Source: Microbacterium sp. Root166 | Lineage (GTDB): Bacteria > Actinomycetota > Actinomycetes > Actinomycetales > Microbacteriaceae | NCBI RefSeq assembly: GCF_001427145.1 | Contig: NZ_LMGL01000002.1 | Span: forward strand, 451,441-515,440 | Length of the DNA: 64,000 nt | Reading direction: 5' to 3' | In this document: piece after piece, positions 36,124-44,557 of the stretch | Layout of the letters: each line of letters starts with the position of its first letter | How positions within the stretch are numbered: position 1 is the stretch's first letter | Notes under the pieces: generated by a model | Told to the model about the DNA's origin: nothing | Databases searched by the model: none | What the model saw: only the letters and a program-made list of their open reading frames with translations | Program-made: the position numbers and the translations under genes

Positions 36124-38610
36124 TCAGACGGTCGAATACGCGACGATGCCGCGACGGACGGCGTCGAGCGCCTGCCTGGCCGTCGTCGCGAGGGGGCCGT
36201 CGGCGACGATCGACAGCTGGTCGAGCAGGTCGATGGTCTGCTTCGACCACCGCACGAAGTCTCCGGCGGCCATGTCGGCCTCCTCGAGGACGTACTCCAG
36301 CATTCCGCCGCGCGCCCACATGTGCATCGCCTGGGCCAGGCTCGCCGAGACGGGCTCGGAGCCCGGCAGCTGATGCTCGCGCTCGAGGTCGTCCAGGCGC
36401 TGCCACAGGTCGTTCGTCGCGGTGAACGCCGCCCGGAAGGGCCCGCGAGGCAGCCGGCGCTCCCCCGGCCCGCCGTCATCGCGCCGCGGCTCGTAGACCA
36501 GCGAGCAGGCCAGTGCCGCGAGCGAGGGCGGGTCGAGGTCCGTCCAGAGCCCACGGCGCAGCGACTCGGCGACGAGCAGGTCGCGCTCGCCGTAGATGCG
36601 CCGCATCGTCCGGCCGGCGGGCGTGAGCTCGGTGGCGCCCTCGTCCGTCACCCGGACGTAGTCCAGCTCGTCGAGCACGTCGACGACCCGGTCGAAGATG
36701 CGGGCGACGGTGCCGGTCCGCGTCTGGATCTGCTGGCGGATCTTGTCGATCGTCCGCTTCAGCTGCCAGTAGCGCTCACCCCACCGCGCGTGGTTCTCCC
36801 GATCGGGGCAGGAGTGACACGGATGCCGCTGCATGCGCCTGCGCAGCACCCCGAGCTCGCGGTGCCTCTTGTCGCGCGTCGCGCGCGAGGCTGTCGCATC
36901 CTTGCGGTTGAGCTTCTCGAGATCACTGAGTTCGCGCCGGATCGAGGAGTACTCCGTGAAGTCGCCTCGGTCGCAGGTCATGGCCTTCTCGTAGCCCGCC
37001 AGCGACTCCTCCTGCTCACGCACCTGGCGTGCGAGTCCCACGACCGAGCGGTCGGCCTGGAACTGCGCGAACGAGGACTCCAGGATCTCGCGTGCGCGGG
37101 AGCGTCCGAACTGGTCGATGAGGTTGACGGCCATGTTGTAGGTCGGCCGGAAGCTCGAGTTCAGCGGGTACGTGCGGCGCGAAGCGAGTGCGGCGACGGC
37201 CTGCGGGTCCAGGCCCTCGGTCCACTGGATGACCGCGTGCCCTTCCACGTCGATGCCTCGACGGCCTGCGCGCCCGGTCAGCTGGGTGTACTCGCCCGAG
37301 GTGATGGCGACCCGGGCTTCGCCGTTGAACTTCTCGAGCTTCTCGAGCACCACGGTCCGGGCCGGCATATTGATTCCGAGAGCCAGCGTCTCGGTCGCGA
37401 AGACAGCCTTGACCAGCTTGCGCTGGAACAGCTCCTCGACGACCTCCTTGAACGCCGGCAGCAGTCCGGCGTGGTGCGAGGCGACACCGCGTTCGAGGTT
37501 GTCGAGCCAGTCCCAGTACCCCAGCACCTCGAGGTCCTCTTCGAGGAGAGTGCGGGTGCGGTCCTCGACGATGGCTCGGATCTCGGCGCGCTCCTCGGGC
37601 GAGGTCAGGCGGACGCCCGCCCGCCGCACCTGCTGGACGGCGCCGTCGCAGCCGGCGCGACTGAAGATGAAGAAGATCGCGGGCAGCAGATTGGCACGTC
37701 TGAGCAGCTCGACGACGTCGGGCCGGTCCAACCGCTCGATGCGCTGTACGTTCGCCGAGCGCACCGGCCGCTTCCCGCCGCGGTTCGGACGACGGCGGGA
37801 AGCCTCGTACCCGCTGTGCCGGGCGCTGCTGGCGGCCTGCGCACGGCGGTTGTTCTCGTAGTTCGGGCCCTTCACCGACCGGATCCGCATGAGCTCCTGG
37901 TTGACCTGCGCGGTCGCGATGCCGGCGCGGTCGTCGAACAGGGGCAGCAGGTCGCCGCGGACCAGGACGTGCTGCTCGAGGGGCACGGGCCGGGTCTCCG
38001 AGACGATGACCTCGGTGTCGCCGCGCACGGTGTCGAGCCAGTCGCCGAACTCCTCGGCGTTGGAGACGGTCGCCGAGAGCGAGACGAGCTTCACGCTCGG
38101 CGGCAGGTGGATGATGATCTCCTCCCACACCGCCCCGCGGAACCGATCGGCGAGGTAGTGCACTTCGTCCATCACCACGTAGCGCAGCCCTCGCAGCGCC
38201 GGCGAGTCCGCGTAGAGCATGTTGCGGAGCACCTCGGTGGTCATCACGACGACACGGGCATTGCCGTTGATGTTGGTGTCGCCGGTCAGCAGGCCGACCT
38301 CATCGGCGCCGTAGACGTCCTGCAGCTCACGGAACTTCTGGTTGGACAGCGCCTTGATGGGGGTCGTGTAGAACGCCTTGTCGCCGGGCTCGCGCATCGC
38401 AAGGTGCACGGCGAACTCGCCGACGATCGTCTTGCCGGCGCCGGTAGGCGCGGCGACCAGCACGCTCCGGCCGTCCTCGAGGGCGCGGCATCCGGCGATC
38501 TGGAAGTCGTCCAGCGTGAAGCGCTGGGAGTCCGCGAACGCCGCGGTGATCGGGTGGGTCCGGTCTTCACGAGCCCGCGCGTAGCGCTCGGCCGGACCCG
38601 GGTCGCTCAC
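36124..38610 (-). CDS. Ski2/Mtr4-like DEAD/DEAH RNA helicase (HelY-like)
   Basis: 828 residues from GTG 38610, overlapping the tatC stop by 4 bases. Superfamily 2 motifs: Walker A AAPTGAGKTIVGEF near residue 50, motif Ia TTPIKALSNQKF, Walker B VVMDEVHYLADRFRG, SLSATVSNAEEFGDW, and motif VI with QLTGRAGRRGID. The C-terminal ~300 residues include a CHSCPDRENHARWGERYW segment and a DSHCT-like domain, as in M. tuberculosis HelY. It probably acts in RNA processing or turnover. The order pafB-pafC-tatA-tatC-helicase is conserved in actinobacteria. Confidence 0.94.
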   Translation of the reverse strand: MSDPGPAERYARAREDRTHPITAAFADSQRFTLDDFQIAGCRALEDGRSVLVAAPTGAGKTIVGEFAVHLAMREPGDKAFYTTPIKALSNQKFRELQDVYGADEVGLLTGDTNINGNARVVVMTTEVLRNMLYADSPALRGLRYVVMDEVHYLADRFRGAVWEEIIIHLPPSVKLVSLSATVSNAEEFGDWLDTVRGDTEVIVSETRPVPLEQHVLVRGDLLPLFDDRAGIATAQVNQELMRIRSVKGPNYENNRRAQAASSARHSGYEASRRRPNRGGKRPVRSANVQRIERLDRPDVVELLRRANLLPAIFFIFSRAGCDGAVQQVRRAGVRLTSPEERAEIRAIVEDRTRTLLEEDLEVLGYWDWLDNLERGVASHHAGLLPAFKEVVEELFQRKLVKAVFATETLALGINMPARTVVLEKLEKFNGEARVAITSGEYTQLTGRAGRRGIDVEGHAVIQWTEGLDPQAVAALASRRTYPLNSSFRPTYNMAVNLIDQFGRSRAREILESSFAQFQADRSVVGLARQVREQEESLAGYEKAMTCDRGDFTEYSSIRRELSDLEKLNRKDATASRATRDKRHRELGVLRRRMQRHPCHSCPDRENHARWGERYWQLKRTIDKIRQQIQTRTGTVARIFDRVVDVLDELDYVRVTDEGATELTPAGRTMRRIYGERDLLVAESLRRGLWTDLDPPSLAALACSLVYEPRRDDGGPGERRLPRGPFRAAFTATNDLWQRLDDLEREHQLPGSEPVSASLAQAMHMWARGGMLEYVLEEADMAAGDFVRWSKQTIDLLDQLSIVADGPLATTARQALDAVRRGIVAYSTV

Positions 38611-39428
38611 GCGATGGCCTCGGGCGGAAGGATCAGCGCCTCGCGCTTGGCCTTGCGTCGATCGAACAGCAGGGACACACCCGCAGCGGCGAAGAAGAGC
38701 ACGACCATGATGCCGGACAGCATCAGCATGCTCACGATGTCGGCCGACGGGGTCGCGAGGGCGGAGAAGATCACCGAGACCAGCACCGCCACGCGCCAGC
38801 CCTTCACGATCGCGCGACCCGACATCACGCCGGCGAAATTGAGCGCGACGAGGAAGACGGGAAGCACGAACGCGACGCCGACGACGATGAGGAGCTTGAA
38901 GACGAAGTCGTAGTAGTAGGCCGCCTGGTAGAACGATGCCGCGCCCTCGGGGACGAACTGGGCCATCAGCTCGACGATGTGGGGCATGATCAGCAGGCCG
39001 ACGTAGCATCCCGCGAAGAACAGCGGGATCGCCGCGGCGAGGAACCCGACCGTGTACTGCACCTCTTTGCGGGTGAGGCCGGGCATGATGAACGCCCAGA
39101 TCTGCCACATCCAGATCGGCGCCGAGATCAGCAGTCCGATCGCGAACGACATGCGCAGCCTCAGGTCGAACGCGGAGGTGACGGTGTCGAACATGAGCTC
39201 GACCTTGCCCTCTTGGCCCTTCGACTCGGCGACGACGCGCAGCGGCTCGGTGATCAGCGCGATGACCCAGTCGGTGATGAAGAAGGCCACCACCATGCCG
39301 ACGATGAGCGCGAGAGCCGCCCACATCAGCCGCTTGCGCAGCTCCACCAGGTGCTGCCCGAGCGACATGCGCTTCTCGCGCCGCGTGGGGTCTGAGCTCT
39401 TGACGCGCGGCGAGCCCGCCGTTGCCAC
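38607..39428 (-). CDS. tatC: Sec-independent translocase subunit TatC
   Basis: 273 residues from GTG 39428, two bases after the tatA stop. Six hydrophobic segments; the N-terminal MSLGQHLVELRKRLMWAALAL contains the conserved HLxELRxR signal-recognition motif, and the FxxYxxLP-type cytoplasmic loop region is represented by PGLTRKEVQYTVGF. TatC binds twin-arginine signal peptides and works with TatA in export of folded proteins. Coupled to tatA and the helicase. Confidence 0.96.
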   Translation of the reverse strand: MATAGSPRVKSSDPTRREKRMSLGQHLVELRKRLMWAALALIVGMVVAFFITDWVIALITEPLRVVAESKGQEGKVELMFDTVTSAFDLRLRMSFAIGLLISAPIWMWQIWAFIMPGLTRKEVQYTVGFLAAAIPLFFAGCYVGLLIMPHIVELMAQFVPEGAASFYQAAYYYDFVFKLLIVVGVAFVLPVFLVALNFAGVMSGRAIVKGWRVAVLVSVIFSALATPSADIVSMLMLSGIMVVLFFAAAGVSLLFDRRKAKREALILPPEAIA

Positions 39429-39430
39429 GG

Positions 39431-39688
39431 TCAGGACTTGGGTTCGGGGTTTCCGCCCGCGTCCGTGCGACCATCGGTCGCCGGCTGCTCCACGGCGGAG
39501 GCGGTGCCGACCGACGCGGCATCCGTCTTGGAGGCGTCGTCGTCCTTCATCGCCTTCATCTCACCCTTGAAGACGCGCGCGGACTGACCCATGCTCTTCG
39601 CCAGCGCCGGCAGCTTCGCCGCGCCGAACAGCAGCAGGATCACAGCGAGGATGATCAGGAAGTGCCACCCTGTGAGGCCTTGCAGCAT
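39431..39688 (-). CDS. tatA: Sec-independent translocase subunit TatA
   Basis: 85 residues. One N-terminal membrane helix (GWHFLIILAVILLLFGAAKLP) is followed by the FGxxKLP hinge and an amphipathic helix (ALAKSMGQSARVFKGEMKAM), then an acidic Ala/Thr-rich tail. It forms the pore component of the Tat system with TatC. GAAAGGAAA precedes the ATG, and TACACT at 39718-39723 (minus) is a likely -10, so tat genes may be expressed apart from pafBC. Confidence 0.95.
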   Translation of the reverse strand: MLQGLTGWHFLIILAVILLLFGAAKLPALAKSMGQSARVFKGEMKAMKDDDASKTDAASVGTASAVEQPATDGRTDAGGNPEPKS

Positions 39689-39717
39689 GTCGATTTCCTT
39701 TCGGCGGGTCCGGATTC

Positions 39718-39723
39718 AGTGTA
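39718..39723 (-). promoter_or_regulatory. -10 element of tatA
   Basis: TACACT on the minus strand, 30 bases before the tatA ATG, in the 87-base gap after pafC; leader carries GAAAGGAAA. Confidence 0.5.
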
Positions 39724-39775
39724 ACCCGCAGTCACCGGCACGGGTGCAGGCGCGGGCGAACATCCGGCGAACAGA

Positions 39776-40738
39776 TCAGCGGTACTGCGCGAGCCCCGCC
39801 TCGGCCCACTCGGCCGCGGCGCGCCTCGCGGCCGACGGCTCGAGGATCTCGACGAGTCCGCCACGACGGGCGGCGAGGCGCCGGAGGCTGAATTCGTCGG
39901 CCACCCGCATGGTCGCCACGGCCCCGGCCGGAGTGCTCTCCAGGGTCGCGCGGTCGAGGTACTCGCCGAGCAGCGGCGCCACGGACTCGGGGAACCGCAC
40001 CCGCGCCACCACGTCGTCGTCTGCGGGCTCGAACCACGCCGGTGCCGGCTCGCTCGCATGCGTGGTCGGGATGTCGGTCAGCTCGAGGTCGCTCACCCGG
40101 TCGAGGTGGAACGTGCGCATCGCCTCGCGCAGGTGGCACCACCCCTGCAGGTACCACTGGCCGTCTGCGATGTGGACCTTGACCGGATCGACGGTGCGGG
40201 TGGTGGGCCCGGCGTCCGGAGCCTTGTACGTGAACGAGACCGCGACACCACGGCGGAGGGCGCCGGCCACGGCGTCGCGCACGGTGTCCACCGGACCCGG
40301 AGCGACGATGACGTCGGCCGGTGCGCTCGAGGCGCCGCGGGCCAGCTTCGCGAGGAGCCCTGCGAACAGGTCGGTGTCGCCCACGCCGGGGATCGTCCGG
40401 GCGAGCTGAAGGCCGGCCAGCAGCGCCGCCGCCTCCCGGGCGGTGAGCTTGGGCGAGCGCTCGAGGCCGACGGAGTTCGTGATCACGATGAGATCGCGCT
40501 GGTCGAGCAGATCCCAATCGATGTCGAACAGATCGTTCGCCATCTGCCAGTAGCCGCCGTCGCCGGGCAGGCCGATGACGGTGAGCTTCTCGACCATCGA
40601 CCGCATCTGGTCGGGCGTCACATCGAACTCGTCGGCGGCCTCGGCGATCGACACCTCGCCCTTGCCGATCAGGTACGGGACGAGCTGCAGCATGAGCGCG
40701 GCGCGATCGGTCGCGACGAGGGTGCGGCGGGCGGTCAT
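39776..40738 (-). CDS. pafC: WYL-domain transcriptional regulator PafC
   Basis: 320 residues; ATG 40738 overlaps the pafB stop by 4 bases. An N-terminal winged-helix region (LMLQLVPYLIGKGEVSIAEAADEFDVT) precedes a central WYL domain with GQWYLQGWCHLREAMRTFHLDRV, and a C-terminal WCX-like region. PafB and PafC act together as PafBC, an activator of the RecA/LexA-independent DNA damage response in mycobacteria. Despite the name (proteasome accessory factor), the pair does not act in pupylation. Confidence 0.94.
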   Translation of the reverse strand: MTARRTLVATDRAALMLQLVPYLIGKGEVSIAEAADEFDVTPDQMRSMVEKLTVIGLPGDGGYWQMANDLFDIDWDLLDQRDLIVITNSVGLERSPKLTAREAAALLAGLQLARTIPGVGDTDLFAGLLAKLARGASSAPADVIVAPGPVDTVRDAVAGALRRGVAVSFTYKAPDAGPTTRTVDPVKVHIADGQWYLQGWCHLREAMRTFHLDRVSDLELTDIPTTHASEPAPAWFEPADDDVVARVRFPESVAPLLGEYLDRATLESTPAGAVATMRVADEFSLRRLAARRGGLVEILEPSAARRAAAEWAEAGLAQYR

Positions 40739-41730
40739 GCCGGGACTCCGTTCAGATCGCGTGCTGCCGCGAGCCGTTCGATGACCTGTTCTCTCAGCGC
40801 AGCGGGCTCGACCACGCGCACCTCGGGGCCGTACGAGGCCAGCTCGTCGGCGAAGATGTGGATGTCGACGAACGGGACGCGGATGCCCTGCTCGGCCGGC
40901 GTGGCGCGGCGGGTCAGTCGCAGCGCCGCCTCGGTTCCGGGGTTCACCTCGAGCAGCGACGAGTTACGGGCCGCCACCTCCTCCAGGCCGCGGAGGGCGC
41001 GCTCCCCCGCGCCCTCGCGCAGGACGGGATCGAACGCGGAGCGCGTCACCGTGACGGGACCGACGACGCGAGAGAGCAGGAAGGTCCGGTCGGCGGCCGC
41101 ATCGAGGTCGATGCCGAACACGTGCCAGCGGGCCTCGTACTCGACGAGCGCGAGCGGTTGCACGCGACGCGTCCGCGGGTGCTCTTCCCCCGGCTTCAGG
41201 TACGGGAAGGTGACCACGCGAGCCTGCTCGATCGCCTGGTGCAGCACCGGGAACGCCGGATCCCGCATGCTGATGCGCGGCGAGTAACCGATGATCGGCT
41301 CGTCGACCGCGATTCCCAGCGCGCGGATCTTGCGCAGGCCGCTGCGGGCGTCGTCCGACATGGAGCTCTCGCTCCACACGCCGCCGGCGAGATTGAGCAG
41401 TGCAAGTTCGGCGGGCGTGAAGACGATGTCCTCGGGCAGCGCGTACTCGGCCGTCGGAACCCGGTACCGGGCCTCGCGGAGATCGTCGGGGTCGGCCCAG
41501 TCGCCGATGGTCTCGATCGGGACGCCGAGGCCGCGCAGGCTCTCCTTGTCGCGCTCGAACATCTTCTCGAGGGCGTCCTTGGAGGCCCCGGCCACACTCT
41601 GCTCGCGGTACCCGGCCACCGAGCTGAGGATGGTGTCCTTCGTGAGGCCCTGGTCGGTCGCCATGAGCGCGACGACGAGGTTCACCAGCCGCTCTTCGGG
41701 CGGGTTCTTCACGGGCGTGTTCGCGGGCAC
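40735..41730 (-). CDS. pafB: WYL-domain transcriptional regulator PafB
   Basis: 331 residues from GTG 41730. The N-terminal winged helix (EERLVNLVVALMATDQGLTKDTIL) and WYL domain (VEYEARWHVFGIDLDAAADRTFLLSRV) match PafB. It forms the PafBC regulator with the coupled pafC. TAGGAT at 41737-41742 on the minus strand is a probable -10, giving a leaderless pafBC transcript. In many actinobacteria pafA and the proteasome genes lie upstream; here a lipoprotein gene and then trmI occupy that side. Confidence 0.94.
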   Translation of the reverse strand: MPANTPVKNPPEERLVNLVVALMATDQGLTKDTILSSVAGYREQSVAGASKDALEKMFERDKESLRGLGVPIETIGDWADPDDLREARYRVPTAEYALPEDIVFTPAELALLNLAGGVWSESSMSDDARSGLRKIRALGIAVDEPIIGYSPRISMRDPAFPVLHQAIEQARVVTFPYLKPGEEHPRTRRVQPLALVEYEARWHVFGIDLDAAADRTFLLSRVVGPVTVTRSAFDPVLREGAGERALRGLEEVAARNSSLLEVNPGTEAALRLTRRATPAEQGIRVPFVDIHIFADELASYGPEVRVVEPAALREQVIERLAAARDLNGVPA

Positions 41731-41736
41731 CCACTC

Positions 41737-41742
41737 ATCCTA
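41737..41742 (-). promoter_or_regulatory. -10 element, leaderless type, pafB
   Basis: TAGGAT on the minus strand ends 6 bases before the GTG at 41730. Confidence 0.6.
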
Positions 41743-41816
41743 GGCTCGCGTGGCCCACCGGGACCGTCGACGAGCCCGTCGCGCGGCGACCCGGTCCGCC
41801 GTGCGGCATGCCGGGA

Positions 41817-42731
41817 TCAGGACGCGGTCTGGAGGATGCCGAGGATGTCGATGACCTTGATCGTCGCGGTGCCCGCGGCGTCGCCCTCACCCGGCACGAT
41901 CACCATGACCTGCGAGCCCACGGTCTGCCCCTCGAGGGCCTCGGTCAATGCGGGGTCCTCGCCCATCTGGATGAGCTCGGGCTGCTGCTCCCAGGTGTTC
42001 GAGACGACTTCTCCGTCAGACCACGAGACGCTCAGCGTGTGGGCCACCACCGACGAGTCCGCGGCGACGACGGGGCCGTCGCCCTTCTTGATCGTCTGCA
42101 CGACGACCTCGTCGGGGGCCGCGGCATCGGGAACCACGACACCGGGGCGACCGTCGGGTGCGCGCACCACGGAGGGCAGCCCGCTGCCGGTGTTGAACTG
42201 GTCGGCGCCGTCAGCGGCCGCGAGGAACACCTGGTCGACTCCGACCACCGCGATCACCGATTCATCCGGAGCGAGTCCGAGAGCGGACGCGATCTCGGGA
42301 TCGATGTCCTCGGGTGCCATGGCGATGACGACACGCGACCCCGCGCTCGCGCACTCGAGAGCCTCGCTCCAGGTCGGCATGACCTGAGTGAGCGGCGCCA
42401 GTGAGCCGAGGAACGCGCCGCCCTCGACCAGCGGAGGAAGCTCCTCGCCCGTCTCGCCGGAGACCATCGTGATGTCGAGCCCGACGATCTGCTCGTCCCG
42501 CGTGATGGCGGTCTCGCCGTCGCCCTCCTCGACCGTGGCGGAGGAGCTCTCCTCGGTGTGGAACGGCGTGTAGAAGTCCACCTCGCCCGCGGACTCGCCG
42601 ACCTGCACGAGCTCGAGGAGCTCGGCGTCGGAGGCGGACGGGGAGCAGTCGGACGAGCCGGGCAGCGAGCAGCCGGCGAGGCCGACGGTCGCGAGCCCGA
42701 GGATCACGAGGGCAGCGGGGAACTTGCGCAC
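41817..42731 (-). CDS. FKBP-type peptidyl-prolyl isomerase-like lipoprotein
   Basis: 304 residues from GTG 42731. A lipoprotein signal is clear: charged start, hydrophobic core and LAGC lipobox with Cys21 as lipidation site. The C-terminal ~100 residues (KKGDGPVVAADSSVVAHTLS, SWSDGEVVSNTWEQQ, ALEGQTVGSQVMVIVPG) follow the FKBP pattern, and a similar but degenerate region precedes it. Many aromatic active-site residues of FKBPs are not evident, so isomerase activity is uncertain. Lgt/Lnt would process it and it would act outside the membrane. Confidence 0.85.
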   Translation of the reverse strand: MRKFPAALVILGLATVGLAGCSLPGSSDCSPSASDAELLELVQVGESAGEVDFYTPFHTEESSSATVEEGDGETAITRDEQIVGLDITMVSGETGEELPPLVEGGAFLGSLAPLTQVMPTWSEALECASAGSRVVIAMAPEDIDPEIASALGLAPDESVIAVVGVDQVFLAAADGADQFNTGSGLPSVVRAPDGRPGVVVPDAAAPDEVVVQTIKKGDGPVVAADSSVVAHTLSVSWSDGEVVSNTWEQQPELIQMGEDPALTEALEGQTVGSQVMVIVPGEGDAAGTATIKVIDILGILQTAS

Positions 42732-42737
42732 CGGAAC

Positions 42738-42743
42738 AGTCTA
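42738..42743 (-). promoter_or_regulatory. -10 element, leaderless type, FKBP-like lipoprotein
   Basis: TAGACT on the minus strand overlaps the trmI stop codon and ends 6 bases before the GTG at 42731. Confidence 0.55.
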
Positions 42744-43745
42744 GGTGGAAGGAGCGTCCTCGCCTGCGGCGGCCGCCTGGCGTGCGCCGTCGGCGGCGCG
42801 CTGCGCTTCGCGCACGCGCTTGCGGAGGTTCTTGTCGGTGATCTCTCGGTCACCGACCGCGCCGGGGGTCCACAGCTCGACGTCCTCGTCGCCGTAGCTC
42901 GACTTCGACGCCCGTCGCTTGACCTCGGGCGGCACCGCGCCCGGCGCGAGCCGGCGCGCCGTGAGCAGGAAGCCGGTGTGCGCGACCATGCGGTGGTCCG
43001 GACGCACGGCGAGCCCCTCGACGTGCCAGCCGCGGACCATGGTCTCGCTGGCCTCCGGGCCGGTGTACAGGCCCGTGCTGCGGATGTACTCGGCCACGCG
43101 GCTCAGCTGCGTCGCGGTCGCGACGTAGCAGAGCACGACTCCGCCCGGCGTGAGCGCGTCGGCGACGACGTCGATGCACTCCCACGGGGCCAGCATGTCC
43201 AGGACGACACGGTCCACGGATGCCGGGGCCACGGCATCCGGAAGCGCCTCGACGAGGTCGCCCACCACCACGTCCCAGTTCTCCGGGGTCTCGCCCAGGT
43301 AGGTCTCGACGTTGGCGCGCGCGACGTCGGCGAACTCGGGTCGGCGCTCGAACGAGATGAGCCTTCCCTCCGAGCCCATCGCGCGCAGCAGCCAGAGCGA
43401 CAGCGCCCCCGAGCCGACACCCGCCTCGACGACGACCGAGCCGGGGAACACGTCCACCTCGGCGATGATCTGCGCGGCGTCCTTCGGATAGATGATCGCC
43501 GCACCGCGGGGCATCGACATCACGAAATCGCGGAGCAGCGGCCGCAGCGCGAGGTACTCGTGCTCGCCGCTGTTCGCGACCACCGAGCCGTCGGGCTGGC
43601 CGATCAGCTGCTCGTGCTTGAGCACGCCGTGGTGGGTGTGCAGCTCGCCGCCTTCGCGGAGGGTGATCGTGTGCAGCCGGCCCTTGGGCCCGGTGAGCTG
43701 CACGCGGTCGCCGATGCGGAAGGGCCCGCGGGGTCGTTCGGTCAC
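42741..43745 (-). CDS. trmI: tRNA (adenine-58-N1)-methyltransferase
   Basis: 334 residues from GTG 43745, overlapping the HAD stop by 4 bases, with AAGGAGG upstream. An N-terminal beta domain (GDRVQLTGPKGRLHTITL) is followed by the Rossmann methyltransferase core: IIYPKDAAQIIAEVDVFPG, SAM-binding VVEAGVGSGALSLWLLRA, and LDMLAPWECIDVV. TrmI makes m1A58 in the T loop of tRNAs. In many actinobacteria it is next to the Mpa/ARC ATPase gene; here it ends 10 bases from the FKBP-like gene. Confidence 0.95.
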   Translation of the reverse strand: MTERPRGPFRIGDRVQLTGPKGRLHTITLREGGELHTHHGVLKHEQLIGQPDGSVVANSGEHEYLALRPLLRDFVMSMPRGAAIIYPKDAAQIIAEVDVFPGSVVVEAGVGSGALSLWLLRAMGSEGRLISFERRPEFADVARANVETYLGETPENWDVVVGDLVEALPDAVAPASVDRVVLDMLAPWECIDVVADALTPGGVVLCYVATATQLSRVAEYIRSTGLYTGPEASETMVRGWHVEGLAVRPDHRMVAHTGFLLTARRLAPGAVPPEVKRRASKSSYGDEDVELWTPGAVGDREITDKNLRKRVREAQRAADGARQAAAAGEDAPST

Positions 43746-44425
43746 TTTGCGGCCTCCTTGGCACGGTGGTCGGCATGGAAGGATGCCAGGTCCTGGGCGG
43801 TCCGGCCCTCGAGCGTGGGCCAGACGGCGTGAGCACCGGCGCCGGCGATGGACACCATCAGCGGCACGCCGATGACGGCGGCACCCGACGCGACGGCCGA
43901 GCGGAGCCCGGTGGGTGAATCCTCGATCGCGACGACCTCGGCGGGCGTGACGCCCAGGGCGTCGCACGCCTGCAGATAGGGGTCCGGGAAGGGCTTGGGC
44001 CGGGTCGAGTCGTCGCCGGCGATGACGACGTCGAAGGCATCGAAGTCGATCAGGTCGACGACGGTGGTGGCCATGCGCCGCAGCGACATCGTCACCAGTC
44101 CGGTCTTGATGCCGGCCCGCCGGAGATCCGCCAGGAGCTCGCGGGCGCCGGGCCGGAACGGCACTCCGGTCTCGCTCAGGCTGCGCATCACGTCGTCCGT
44201 GAGGTGGTCGATGATGTCCTGGACGCCCATCCGGACGCCGGCGTCCTGGAAGATGCGGGCCGAGTCCTCCAGGCCCTTTCCGACGAGCCCGAGCGCCTGC
44301 TCGTGAGACCAGGTTCCGCCGAAGCGCTCGACGAGCGGAGTCTCGGCGGCCATCCAGTACGGCTCGGTGTCGACGAGGGTTCCGTCCATGTCCCACAGGA
44401 CGGCGGACAGTGCGGGGGCGCTCAC
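43742..44425 (-). CDS. HAD-superfamily phosphatase
   Basis: 227 residues from GTG 44425. Motif I WDMDGTLVDTEP with nucleophile Asp, motif II TMS in GLVTMSLRRMA, motif III Lys in STRPKPFPDPY and motif IV AIEDSPTGLRSA are all intact, with a four-helix cap between motifs I and II. This is the beta-phosphoglucomutase-like/phosphoglycolate phosphatase subgroup; the substrate cannot be told. It is coupled to trmI and has TAACAT (44432-44437, minus) as a likely leaderless -10. Confidence 0.93.
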   Translation of the reverse strand: MSAPALSAVLWDMDGTLVDTEPYWMAAETPLVERFGGTWSHEQALGLVGKGLEDSARIFQDAGVRMGVQDIIDHLTDDVMRSLSETGVPFRPGARELLADLRRAGIKTGLVTMSLRRMATTVVDLIDFDAFDVVIAGDDSTRPKPFPDPYLQACDALGVTPAEVVAIEDSPTGLRSAVASGAAVIGVPLMVSIAGAGAHAVWPTLEGRTAQDLASFHADHRAKEAAK

Positions 44426-44431
44426 TGGTCC

Positions 44432-44437
44432 ATGTTA
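44432..44437 (-). promoter_or_regulatory. -10 element, leaderless type, HAD-trmI operon
   Basis: TAACAT on the minus strand ends 6 bases before the GTG at 44425. Confidence 0.55.
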
Positions 44438-44518
44438 CCGGCCGGGATCGGAGCCGCCGTCTCGAGGACTCATCCCGGGCGCGCGCACGGAGGTCGGCCC
44501 AGGACGCCGCGGCGGGCA

Positions 44519-44524
44519 TATCCT
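44519..44524 (+). promoter_or_regulatory. -10 element of the PAC2 gene
   Basis: TATCCT, 33 bases before the GTG at 44558; the short leader carries GGAGGAGG. Confidence 0.5.
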
Positions 44525-44557
44525 GGAACGACCCGCACGGCGGGTGGAGGAGGTCTC

